From: JBBQVK01 sp038211735
Lineage (GTDB): Bacteria > Patescibacteriota > Gracilibacteria > Absconditabacterales > Absconditicoccaceae
Reading direction: 5' to 3'
Assembly: GCA_038211735.1 (NCBI GenBank)
Contig: JBBQVK010000004.1
Span: 1-32,173, forward strand
DNA: 32,173 nucleotides
Position 1 is the stretch's first letter. Every line of letters begins with the position of its first letter. Positions 9,011-17,931 of this stretch are shown here, piece after piece. Below the pieces are notes generated by a model. It saw only the letters and a list, made by a program, of their open reading frames with translations. It had not been told where the DNA came from and made no database searches. The position numbers were made by a program, and so were the translations under genes.

Positions 9011-9988
9011 CTAGGTGATGATGAAGAAATTAGTAAGCAGGTATGCAGCGCCGATCACCAATATCCCAGCGAAAATATAGATAATACTCTTTTTCAATTT
9101 TTTCATAGTCTCCTCATTACTTGGGTTGGTGAGTAGCATATATCCCTGATATAAGATAACTACAAGGATGAAGAAGGTCGCTAATCATAATATCCAGTTG
9201 ATAACAATCGGCAGAGGATCGGTTGCAGCAAATTGTGGTTTTGCAAATACAGGTCATCAGACATCTCCTAGAGTCGTGATAGTGGATGTTGTTGCTTCGG
9301 CATATGTCCCATAAAGAGACTCTACCATAGATTTTGCAATGATGATCACGATCATCCCCAACGCATTGAAGATGATGATAGAAAACGCTTTCTTTTGCGA
9401 ACGTTCATCACTACTGAAAATATATCTGAATCCACTAATCACCGCAGAGATGAATAAAATACCTAGCACTAAGTAGATAAATAACTTTATGACTGGGAAG
9501 AAAAGTTTGTCGTAAATCGCGCGAGCGATAATTCATCATGATGGCGTACCACCATTTTCATACTGTCCCAGAATTCATGATGTCCCAAGTCAACCGACCA
9601 GTTGATCGGCGAAATATCCTGCCGAGACCATAACGATAACTCCTACCGTTCACCAAATCAAAAAACTAATTGCGTGATTTTCTTCATCTGGGGTGGTCGC
9701 CGCCATAAGCTTATAGAATCATAAGATAGCTACGATAACGCCTATCAACACTACCATCGGGAGGATTACTTTGATTGCAATGAATATGAGGAAGTCTCTC
9801 GCGTTTTCATCACCTTTACCTAGTAGCGTATATGGTTGCATAATTTGTTGAAGCGTTTTCCCTGCGGTTGTTTCTCCCTTTATCGTTTCGAAAATTACGT
9901 TTTGGAAATTTCCGGCGAATGTGAATGAGCTCACTACAAGTGTAGTAAGGCACATCATTCAGGCAACTATCAAACGGGTTAATTTCAT
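9011..9988 (-). CDS. Membrane protein with signal peptide and three VirB2/TrbC-like helical hairpins
   Basis: The product (325 aa) begins with a signal peptide (MKLTRLIVAGMMCLTTLVV, ending about SFTFAG). Three similar units follow, each a long hydrophobic helix, a short polar loop with acidic and Lys residues (TTPDEENH, SSDERSQKK, NPSNEETMKK) and a second hydrophobic helix. This is the organisation of VirB2/TrbC pilin-like proteins, here three times in one chain. About ten UGA-Gly codons are present, several within glycine-rich loops. The start overlaps almost exactly with the end of the VirB4-like gene (one base between stop and ATG), so the two are co-translated. A role in a type IV secretion or pilus-like machine is inferred from this pairing. 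Confidence 0.75.
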
Positions 9989-9989
9989 T

Positions 9990-12044
9990 TTATAATACAT
10001 CAGTAGTAATAAACTCTTTCTCGCCAGGGGAGGCAAGGATTCTAACAGCGACGTGTTGTTTCCCTGCAAACAGTAATCATTCACCAATATTTGATGCGAC
10101 GAGCGTCTGTTTTTCGGCTTCAGAAAGACCAAACATCTGATCGAGCGCCTTGATCGAAGAGGAAGATTGTTTGAGTAGAAGCTGAAGGGCGGCATTTGAG
10201 ATGATAGGTTTCCCATACGGACTATTTACGAAATCTTCGATATCTTGTGAGATAGTAGTTACCCCAAGTCCATATTTCCTCGCTCTTTTTACTAATTGAT
10301 ACAAGAAACTTGCAGAGACTTGTTGCTGCATCATAATCCATGCCTCATCGATGACGAGGAGTCTCTTTTTCTTTTGTGATCTTACTTTTGTCCAGATAAA
10401 GTTAAGGACGTTGAACATCGCAGGAGTTTTGAGTGAGTCTTCAATATCTCTGATACTGAATACCGTAAGTTTTGAATCGAGATTTACGTTGGTAGGATTG
10501 TTGAACAACTTCGCAAATGTTCCTGTGACATATTTACTTAATCTTAGTGCAATATTATCTCCGCCGTCCATACCTTCTAGCACATGCAACAGATCTTCCA
10601 TAAGTGGGAACGTTTTTCCTGTCGCATCTTCTTGTTCCATGGTAATTTCTTTGAGTGCATATGTGGCTTGTAATGCCTTATCCAATAAGGCTTCTTCAGC
10701 TGGCGTTACGCCTCAGATAAGCACGCTAATTAGCCCGATAAGATTGAGAATCTGCGATCTAAGCAAATCTCCCTTTCCGTATTCCACATCTTCAATCTTG
10801 GGAGGTAAGTCGAATGGATTAATTTGTTCTTTTGAGTTGATAGAAATATTTATGTAAGTACCACCAACTTTTTCAGTTAGCGCTTTATATTCGTTTTCAG
10901 GATCGATAACAATCACTTCAATCCCAAGGAGAAGATATCTGAGAATCTCTAATTTCGAAGCAAACGATTTACCTGCACCTGAAGTTGCAAGGATAATACT
11001 ATTTGCGTTGGTAAGCTTATTAGAAAACCTATCAAAAATAACCAATGAACCAGAGTGAAGGTTAACTCCATATAAAATTCCTGTATTCTCGATCAAGTCG
11101 TTTGATATAAAAGGGAAACTTCCCGCCAAAGAAGTAGTTACCATACTCCTAGGAATATTCAAGCTATCCAAACATAAGGGGAGCATGGTCTGTTGTGCTT
11201 CGTCCATTCTTTGGTTAGCGGGTTTTATACGAATTCCATATCCGCTAATTTTTTGTTCAAACTTTTTCGCTTCTTCGCGAAGCTTTTCTACATCGTGTTC
11301 GTAGATTGTCGTATAAAAACTTGTTTCAAAATATCTTTCTTCGCGCGTTGCTAATTTTTGTCTGATACTTTCAACGTCTTTGTATTCGATATCTAGATCA
11401 GTGTCGTAGGTAATTCCTTTTTGGAGTGAGGTAGAAATCTCAGCTTTGAGCTGTGTAGATCTTCTTCTGAGTACTGCCTGAATAGCGCTATTTTCCGATG
11501 GATAGATAAACCGACTCATATCCCATTTTGCATAGTGGGTGAGCATATCCCTCGTCCATAAGAAGTCGATATATGAAGGATAGCTTGTCGCATAATAACT
11601 TTTTCCTACGACGCCACTGACATCAAAATGATTTCCTTTAACCTCTCGGTAGGAAGGAGCTAGATGCATTTTGTAATCTTTTAGCGTAGTTACGTATTCT
11701 TTCTCAAGTGCGAGAATATACTTCCTGAGTTCAGGAGTGAGGAGGTTGTCGTTGTATTTATCATCTTCGATTGAGATAATATATTTTACTTGTTCTTCGA
11801 GCGTTTTATCTTTTAGGATTGATCTTTTGCTTTCTAGTACCTTTGCTTTGTTTCATGATCTAATCTGGAGGAAAAGTCCCATAAATCTATCGAAAAATCA
11901 TTTTTTTTCAGTTGCCTGAATTCATTTTCGATCAACCACCGGCGAACCACCCAATTTGATCGTCTCGGTGTAGTTGGTATCGTAAACTTGATTAAGTGTT
12001 TTTTCGAGCATAGGATGTGTTTTTGTTACAAAATTTCTATTCAT
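9990..12044 (-). CDS. VirB4/TraC-type secretion ATPase
   Basis: The 684-aa product contains a Walker A motif ATSGAGKSFASK, a Walker B motif RLLVIDEAW, and the VirB4 region INPFDLPP. Upstream lies a conserved N-terminal half (SGVVGKSYYATSYPSYIDF). VirB4 ATPases power type IV secretion and conjugation, and homologues are widespread in CPR genomes. At least five in-frame TGA codons are read as Gly, including SVLI-G-GVTPAEE and the C-terminal NIGE-G-LLFAGK. The frame stays open about 19 codons upstream of ATG 12044 (…IIPALPVQL), so an alternative non-ATG start is possible. It is followed immediately by the triple-hairpin membrane protein. Confidence 0.88.
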
Positions 12045-12190
12045 TAATTGTACTGGCAGAGCTGGAATAATGCAAATTTGGGTAGAGCAAAAGTTCTTGG
12101 TTTATTGTGTGAAAAATGAGATGGAATAGCGCTTTTCCTGTCTATTTATCTAACAATAATGGTGAGCGCCTTAGTGAATGAGATAAGGAA

Positions 12191-12871
12191 TTAAAGGGTT
12201 TGTGAGGTAGCAAGCTTTATATAGCCTATAAGTTCAGAAATAATCGATTTTTTCATTCGTTCTTTCTGTGCAGGCGAGATAAGATCTCAGATCTCTGCCA
12301 GGATAGTATTACTATGATATTTCGTCGGTAGTTCAGAAGCTAGTGAATCTAGAAATGCCAGTAGGGCTTCTCACGATTCATGGAGTATTATCTGTTCATT
12401 TATCTCCCACGCAGACTTAAAAAAATAGTGTGCGTCAAAGAGATCTCTATTTTTCCACCTCCTGCGCATAGCAAGTAATTTGTTTGCAAATAAGGACGGC
12501 ATCGTCATAGCCCAGATATCTATACCAAAAAAATTAATTATCTCGTATGTATCGTATGGAGATCTCTTCTTACTCAGCTCTATCTTTATGTTATTTTCGC
12601 CTGCACCATAGTCGAGTAGCCAGAAATAGGTTCGTTGTTTCTCGTGTTCGTCTTTTATCGTACCATACCTTTGCAGGATATTTCTTATCGTTTCCATAGG
12701 ATCTTCCTTACTGATATAATCAAAATCTAAGTCAGTAGAAAATCTTTCTAGCCCATAGCAGAAATAACATAAGGTTCATCACTTGAACATAAGATCAGCT
12801 TTGAGGTGGCTTTGATATATCTCTTTGATGATGTTGAACATAATCGTTCTATGCGTTTCTTTTTGAAGCAT
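12191..12871 (-). CDS. AbiEii/AbiGii-like nucleotidyltransferase toxin
   Basis: The product (226 aa) has the AbiEii pattern FKGGT followed by LERFSTDLDFDYI, the core of the nucleotidyltransferase active site (GG…D-x-D). The two Gly of FKGGT are consecutive TGA codons (TGA TGA). Downstream is NKLLAMRRRWKNRDLFDAHYF, typical of AbiEii (Lys/Arg, RD.D.). Such toxins act on tRNA or nucleotides and are kept in check by AbiEi. It overlaps the antitoxin by 23 bp. Two more TGA-Gly codons occur near the C-terminus. Only the middle of this gene is visible with the standard code. Confidence 0.88.
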
Positions 12872-13427
12872 TATTGACGAGGTGTGTGAGATGTAAAAGA
12901 GTTGTTTTATTATATATTTCTGCAATTTTCAACAACTTTTCTGTATTGATAGACGATAAGTTATCTACGTAGATATTCCCTGTGAGATAAACTAGATCTG
13001 CCAAGGCTCTTTCTGGACTAGCTATCAGATAGTTGTTTTTATGATTTGTGATACCGAGTGGATTGTACAGGATACTGTCAGCAAGTTTGTGATAGACATA
13101 CGTATCTGATCATATCTTTTTCTCCAGACTGTTCATGCTGGCTAATGTGGTAGTATGGATATACGACTGGAAGATAACACCATGTTTCCATAAGACAGTC
13201 TCAAACGAAATATACGATCACACTCTCACTTTAGAAGCAAATTCTAGATGATCATACGTAGGGAGGCAGAAAATCCCAGGAGCGGGTGAGACCAGCACTC
13301 ATTGCTTCTTGGCTCTATGCAAAACCAGTCTTGCATAAGATTTATCAGTGATTCATAGCAAAAGCTGGATATCCGCTATCCTTCGTACTGTCTTTCAGCT
13401 AGTCAAGAGTTTTTTAAATCAAATCAT
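12849..13427 (-). CDS. AbiEi-like antitoxin / winged-helix regulator
   Basis: This 192-aa protein is invisible to standard-code gene finding because it has six in-frame TGA codons. The N-terminus (about 1-60) is a predicted winged helix (TVRRIADIQLLLGITDKSY, then RAKKQGVLVSPAPGIF). The body has the AbiEi core SYISFETVLWKHGVIF and the diagnostic SPERALADLVYL. AbiEi-type antitoxins neutralise AbiEii and repress their own promoter by binding inverted repeats. The gene ends inside the toxin's first codons, as is usual for such pairs. A palindromic operator candidate covers its promoter and start codon. Confidence 0.85.
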
Positions 13428-13465
13428 CACTATATCGTTATCAAATATGATAATATATTAGTGAT
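13426..13465 (-). promoter_or_regulatory. Candidate AbiEi operator (nested inverted repeats)
   Basis: An inner palindrome TTATCA-4-TGATAA (13438-13453) is nested in outer arms ATCACTA/TAGTGAT (13426-13432 and 13459-13465). Together they cover the -10 region, the predicted transcription start and the antitoxin's ATG. AbiEi proteins are known to autoregulate through inverted repeats, so this is a natural binding site; that it is used is inference. Confidence 0.5.
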
Positions 13466-13482
13466 AATACAAAAAATTGCAA
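13455..13482 (-). promoter_or_regulatory. Promoter of the AbiE module
   Basis: Read on the minus strand: TTGCAA, 16 bp, TAATAT. The predicted start lies about 21 nt before the AbiEi ATG. Confidence 0.5.
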
Positions 13483-13564
13483 CTCTAAAGTCCGTGATGC
13501 ATTTTTATAAAGAATCTGTATAGGTAAGCGTACAAATAATTTTGACTCATAACTTCTGTCTACC

Positions 13565-13891
13565 ATGCCCATCACCAAAGAACAGCTCGACCACTTAGCG
13601 ACACTATGCAGGATTGCCTTGTCTGATGAAGAGAAAACGAGGTTGGGAGGCCAACTTAATCAGATTATCGCCTTCGTAGAACAGCTCCAGGCCTGCGATG
13701 TCGAAGGGATCGAACCCATGGCTCACCCTCAAGAAGGAGTGAGTTTGCAGCCTCGTAAGTTGGGAGAGTCAGCCTGAGAGGCTAGTTCGAATGCTTCTGG
13801 GAGCACTGAAGATCTCAGTGAAAAATTTCTAAAGAATATACAACATCCAGTTGTGAGAAGACAGATTGAAGTGAAGTCTACGATAGGATAA
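13565..13891 (+). CDS. gatC: Aspartyl/glutamyl-tRNA amidotransferase subunit C (GatC)
   Basis: The 108-aa product has the GatC pattern ITKEQLDHLATLCRIALSDEE at the N-terminus and QLNQIIAFVEQLQACDVEGIEP in the middle. GatC stabilises the GatAB amidotransferase, which converts Glu-tRNA(Gln) or Asp-tRNA(Asn) to the correct aminoacyl-tRNA. One TGA (at 13775) is read as Gly; after it the protein continues another 38 residues to TAA, ending near PVVRRQIEVKSTIG. No gatA or gatB is in the window. It is divergent from the AbiE module. Confidence 0.88.
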
Positions 13892-13904
13892 AGCTACGTT
13901 TCTA

Positions 13905-13932
13905 TTGACTTTTCTTGTAAAGTAAGTATCCC
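13905..13932 (+). promoter_or_regulatory. Weak promoter candidate for the E2/JAB operon
   Basis: TTGACT (13905-13910) is followed after 16 bp by TATCCC, a poor -10. It lies 48 bases before the E2-like ATG. The spacing agrees with stronger promoters in this window, but the match is weak. Confidence 0.25.
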
Positions 13933-13979
13933 TGTATTTCACAGAGATCATTAACATTCACGGAAAAAACTAAAAAAAT

Positions 13980-16124
13980 ATGGAACTATCACTGCTTGTG
14001 TGGGTAGTCGTTGGATTGGTTATACTTGGACTCGCTTGGTTAGCATTTCAAATTTTCCAGGCGCTTTCAGTTGACACTAAGACAATGCCTCTCAAGGAGC
14101 GATTAGCATGGGCCTATCCATCTATAGTCGCGCCATTACTCAACATTGAATATGAGAATGATGAACTCTTGTATGTATTACAGGGGTTTCCAACTCGTAT
14201 TCTTAGTAAGCTCACAAGAGCAAACATCGACCACTATGTGATCGAAGATGCGGATGAGTTTGGGTTTGGAGGAGTGGTGGTGAGAGGTAAAGACCTTCAA
14301 CAAACACTCCAGATAACAAACTTTGAAACGACAATTACGAGAGCTATTGCTGATAAAAAAGATGCATTCATTGTTGTTGTATCTACAAAAGATCCACAAC
14401 TACGGTTGGAGTCATTCTTACAGAAATATCTCGAAAATCTCAGAGCAATACATACTGATGGAGATGAGAAAGTTTTGGAAAAGCGCAGAGCTTATCAAGA
14501 CGTTCTATCTCGCATAGTGAAACTACAACGAGATGAAGCAGACGTTGATCTAGAGACCAAAGAGGCAGCATCTTCAAAAGAACGTTGGGCTTACAAACTC
14601 TATGATGATCTACAACACCATCCAGATATCTTGCGGATTGATGTCCAGACAGAGCCTGGCACTATCATAGTATATACTGATGATATTGTTGTTGTTGAAA
14701 CAGGAAAATTGCCATCCAAGGAAAACAGACCAAACAAAATGTACTTCCTTGGAAAGATGATTATTAAAATTAATCTTTCCTCTGGAGATGCTCGCTATTA
14801 CCATGAGCAAGGAAAGATGGCCTCAAATACTACTCATCAGGCTCCACACATACCAGATAGCGGTGGCCCATGTTGGGGATCGCATGCAGAAGTTGTATCC
14901 AGGGCGGTGAGAGATAGAAATTATCTCAAAGCTATTCAGGAAGCAGTCAATTTTGTAAAGTGGGCGAATACTGATGATCAATGGGGTGTAAGTGCACAAC
15001 TTCTTAAAACTCTTTCGCAGAAAGAAGTTGAAGCGATTGAGAGGGGAAAACTTGTTCGCGCACGGACGCCTGTACAGAATAAAAAGATACCACGACTTTC
15101 AGAGACTACCAAGTATGTCATCGAAAATAAGGTGATATACCAAAATCTTCTAGATAAGTTGAAGATCAAGTATCTTGTTATCGACGATGATCATCGTATG
15201 GGGATTACTGGATTGCTTATTACTAACGCCAAAAATGTTAACACATTTATTGAACAAATCGTCAAACCCAACGAAACGTTGAGTGTCGACGCTACTGCTC
15301 AAAGTGGTGTTCGATCAATCCGCTTCACGGTGGATGATCAGCAAAGCATATTTGTAAAACTCATGCTAGATTCGTGGGGGAACAAGCAAATCAATATGAT
15401 AGATGTCACAAAACAGCAGCAAGAACAACTTGCTAATGAATTAAAAACGACAAGATTGTCTTATGCTAAAACATTAGCGGGGCAGTTTAAATCGACTAAA
15501 CAGATTACCAACGATAAGATTCAACAAGGATTATTCTCGTTTTTGTTTAGAGATATCTATTCACAGTTGATTGCGCTTCCTGATATTGCTTCTGTGGATG
15601 TTATAGGTGGAAAGATAGTTATCTTTACCAATAATATCTATGTCAAAGAAGCGAAACTGAGGAAGAATGCAGTTGAACCACGTTACTACGAACTTGGTCC
15701 TATGCGTATTGAGATTGATCTTTCGATGCGTGAGGAACCGATAAAATGTTTTCGTCAAGATGGAACTCTACCGCGTTCAGATGGGTTGCTGCAAGCACCT
15801 CATGTGGATAAGAGTGGAAGACCAGTTTGGGGGACCCAAGAGCTTCGCGTAACAGAGTTGCTCTCCAAACTTGATGTGGTCAATGCAGTAAAAGAGACTA
15901 TTAAGTTTCTCCAGGTAGCTCAACTTGATGATGCTCGCGGAATGTATGTACAATATCTTCCAGCAGTAGATATTCTTGAGTTACCACAACTTGAACTTTC
16001 GAAAAAGCAGACCAAAGAACAATGGTTAGCCGAGAGGAAAAAAGCTGAGGAGGAACAGAACACTCAACAGTATGAAGAAATATTATTAACTCAAACTGCA
16101 GGACAACCTGCGCAAAACAAATAA
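13980..16124 (+). CDS. Membrane-anchored protein with duplicated E2 (UBC/RWD)-like domain
   Basis: The product (714 aa) starts with one transmembrane helix (about 5-30). The rest is a duplication of a roughly 280-residue unit: about 70-345 and 385-662. Each unit has an α/β segment (YVIEDADEFGFGGVVV and YLVIDDDHRMGITGLLI), then a helix and a strand meander (TIIVYTDDIVVVETG and KIVIFTNNIYVKEAK). Next comes the motif QAPHIPDSGGPCWG (287-300) or QAPHVDKSGRPVWG (605-618), then C-terminal helices. A His-containing loop followed by G-x-x-C-x-G after a strand meander is the layout of ubiquitin E2 active sites (HPN…G.ICL). Cys298 is the candidate catalytic residue; the second copy has Val616 there and would be inactive. 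It overlaps the JAB gene by one base (TAATG). There are no UGA codons. The E2 assignment is inference from motif order and neighbours. Confidence 0.6.
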   Translation: MELSLLVWVVVGLVILGLAWLAFQIFQALSVDTKTMPLKERLAWAYPSIVAPLLNIEYENDELLYVLQGFPTRILSKLTRANIDHYVIEDADEFGFGGVVVRGKDLQQTLQITNFETTITRAIADKKDAFIVVVSTKDPQLRLESFLQKYLENLRAIHTDGDEKVLEKRRAYQDVLSRIVKLQRDEADVDLETKEAASSKERWAYKLYDDLQHHPDILRIDVQTEPGTIIVYTDDIVVVETGKLPSKENRPNKMYFLGKMIIKINLSSGDARYYHEQGKMASNTTHQAPHIPDSGGPCWGSHAEVVSRAVRDRNYLKAIQEAVNFVKWANTDDQWGVSAQLLKTLSQKEVEAIERGKLVRARTPVQNKKIPRLSETTKYVIENKVIYQNLLDKLKIKYLVIDDDHRMGITGLLITNAKNVNTFIEQIVKPNETLSVDATAQSGVRSIRFTVDDQQSIFVKLMLDSWGNKQINMIDVTKQQQEQLANELKTTRLSYAKTLAGQFKSTKQITNDKIQQGLFSFLFRDIYSQLIALPDIASVDVIGGKIVIFTNNIYVKEAKLRKNAVEPRYYELGPMRIEIDLSMREEPIKCFRQDGTLPRSDGLLQAPHVDKSGRPVWGTQELRVTELLSKLDVVNAVKETIKFLQVAQLDDARGMYVQYLPAVDILELPQLELSKKQTKEQWLAERKKAEEEQNTQQYEEILLTQTAGQPAQNK

Positions 16125-17572
16125 TGCTTATGCCTTCAACTAAAACGTCTTGGTCGAAGTACGACACAAAACCAAGACTTCAATTATTATCTGGAGACGC
16201 ACTTTCTTTCGATAAGGAGCGCTTCTCCACTACCGCTAAGTTACTGACCAACATCTCACCCCCGCGGGTGAAGGTGGTGTTCAATCATCAGAGCATGCAA
16301 AAACTCCGCGCGCTTTGCGAGGAGTGTGAGATTGAGATTGGAGCACTGTGTTTGACGGACGAGAAAACTCTTCCTGATGGGACACGTGTATTCAAAATCT
16401 ACGATGTGTTTGTCCCTTTGCAGGAGTGTACTCATACCACAACAACGTTGCTGCCCAACGGAATCATGGAACTGTTTCACGAGTTTGATACTGCTTTTGG
16501 CCTTATAAAAGCAAAGGCTCTGAAGAACAAATTGTCCTTCTGGTGGCATAGTCACGTGAATATGGGAACTGGTCCTTCAGGACAGGATGAACGCACATTC
16601 ACAGAGCGAGGTTCAGAAAGACAAGTGTCTTTCATGAGCATTGGGAACAAACAAGGTGACCTGCATTGCAATGTGAAACTGAAAGTACCTGAGTTGTCCG
16701 ATTGGGCACAATGGGAAATCAGAGATATCCCGTGGGAGAAAGATTGGGAGACGATAGTCGCTATCAAAGACGAAGTCCACCCACTGTTACTTGAAGAAGG
16801 ACAGTCACCTTTCCATATTAGAACATTCACGGACTCTAAAGCTGGCGAAATAGTTCGCGATCCGAAGATCTATGAGTGGGCTAAGCAACAGGTCGAGACG
16901 AAAGTCAAAGGCTTGAGGACTGGATACTTTTCTGGAAAATCACAACGTAGTACTTTGATTCTTCCTGAAGAGCTCGCTGCCATAAAGGTAGATGAGTACC
17001 AGGTAAATCAGGAGCAGGACCTCGGCGAATTTGTATTGGAACTGTGGGGAGAAAAACCACCGAAACCAATACCGATTCCTGTTGTTACAACAATCGTTAC
17101 TGAAACAACTGTCGTCACAGGTGACGTTGTACCAGCAGAAGTTGTTGCTGTCCCTGTAGCGGTAGAAGAAGATGAGAATGATTGGTTACTGGACGTCTTC
17201 AAGCAAAGGAGCTGGTGGCCAAAGGAACTCACCTTTAGATATTACTTAAAGAAAACTGAACCAGAGGAGAACTTCCTATGGGTGTTACCAGGAGTGGTGA
17301 TCGCCATTGTATTCCAATTTCTTATTGGATGGATGGTTTGTAAAGTGGGATTGGGCATCTTGAAGTTCTTCTTGTGGACCTGGTATGCAACCCCGATTCG
17401 TTGGGCAGCTAGAGGTATCCGGAAGTGGAATGAAGGTCGTGAGGAGGCGCGCAAGTACCGTGAGGAAAAACGTGGAACTTCTGAGCGAAGAACAGGCGAG
17501 CGCATTAAGCCTTCGATTACCAGGAGGCCTTATGTGCCACAAAGACCTGCAGGGAGAGATGGGGAGGAGTAG
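16124..17572 (+). CDS. Membrane-anchored JAMM/JAB metallo-isopeptidase (deubiquitinase-like)
   Basis: The 482-aa product carries a complete JAMM zinc motif: Glu71 in EIGALCL, then HSHVNMGTGPSGQD giving His142, His144, Ser152 and Asp155 (HxH…SxxD). JAMM enzymes of this type (Rpn11, Cap3, BilC and others) cut isopeptide bonds formed by ubiquitin-like proteins. A Pro/Val/Thr-rich linker (about 311-350) leads to a hydrophobic stretch (384-421) that could form one long or two short membrane helices. A strongly basic tail follows (RKW…REEKR…RRTGER). Membrane anchoring of a JAB enzyme is uncommon. It starts on the E2-like gene's stop codon, so the pair is translationally coupled. A strong terminator follows. 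It has no UGA codons and ends in TAG. Confidence 0.85.
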   Translation: MLMPSTKTSWSKYDTKPRLQLLSGDALSFDKERFSTTAKLLTNISPPRVKVVFNHQSMQKLRALCEECEIEIGALCLTDEKTLPDGTRVFKIYDVFVPLQECTHTTTTLLPNGIMELFHEFDTAFGLIKAKALKNKLSFWWHSHVNMGTGPSGQDERTFTERGSERQVSFMSIGNKQGDLHCNVKLKVPELSDWAQWEIRDIPWEKDWETIVAIKDEVHPLLLEEGQSPFHIRTFTDSKAGEIVRDPKIYEWAKQQVETKVKGLRTGYFSGKSQRSTLILPEELAAIKVDEYQVNQEQDLGEFVLELWGEKPPKPIPIPVVTTIVTETTVVTGDVVPAEVVAVPVAVEEDENDWLLDVFKQRSWWPKELTFRYYLKKTEPEENFLWVLPGVVIAIVFQFLIGWMVCKVGLGILKFFLWTWYATPIRWAARGIRKWNEGREEARKYREEKRGTSERRTGERIKPSITRRPYVPQRPAGRDGEE

Positions 17573-17598
17573 CCTCCCAAGATTACGCATTTTGAAGA

Positions 17599-17627
17599 GT
17601 TGCCAGCGTTTCGCTGGCAACTTTTTT
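17599..17627 (+). terminator. Rho-independent terminator after the JAB gene
   Basis: A GTTGCCAGCG stem with a TTT loop closes on CGCTGGCAAC and is followed by six T. It separates the E2/JAB transcript from the E1/Ubl transcript. Confidence 0.95.
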
Positions 17628-17651
17628 CGTATTAGGAGCTACTACAAACCA

Positions 17652-17679
17652 TTGACAAATATAGATAAATAGTTATATA
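17652..17679 (+). promoter_or_regulatory. Promoter of the E1/Ubl operon
   Basis: Consensus TTGACA (17652-17657), 16 bp, TATATA (17674-17679). The predicted start near 17686 gives a 30-nt leader to ATG 17716. With the upstream terminator it defines a second transcription unit of the system. Confidence 0.75.
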
Positions 17680-17715
17680 TCTAGTATCAGACATCATTAA
17701 AAATCACTAACTTTT

Positions 17716-17907
17716 ATGGACATAAAAACTTCGGAAATTAACCCGATGCGGCATTTGTCTATCATCGACCCTCATTTGTTCGAAGACAAACAGATTCACA
17801 TCGTGGGCACCAATCAGGTCGCCAAAAATATTGCATACCTTGTTGCAAAACTGGGCGTGAACAACTTCCACTTTCATACCTTCACCGGTAACGAAGAGGA
17901 AGCATAA
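17716..17907 (+). pseudogene. N-terminal fragment of the E1-like enzyme, cut off by in-frame TAA
   Basis: The 63-aa frame contains the first Rossmann-type strand-helix of a ThiF/E1 fold (QIHIVGTNQVAKNIAYLVAK) but lacks the GxGxxG nucleotide loop, as in the inactive half of eukaryotic E1. The TAA at 17905-17907 is in the same frame as the next gene (17932), with eight open codons between. Across the stop the sequence continues naturally into the rest of the same fold (…DEMAVINVAIHV, then DDVVFVAEDI). It therefore looks like one gene broken by a single stop codon and not an independent small gene. Alternatives are a sequencing error, stop-codon readthrough, or a true split protein. It has its own good promoter. 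Confidence 0.6.
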
Positions 17908-17931
17908 AACTTTTCGTTATTTACTGACGAG

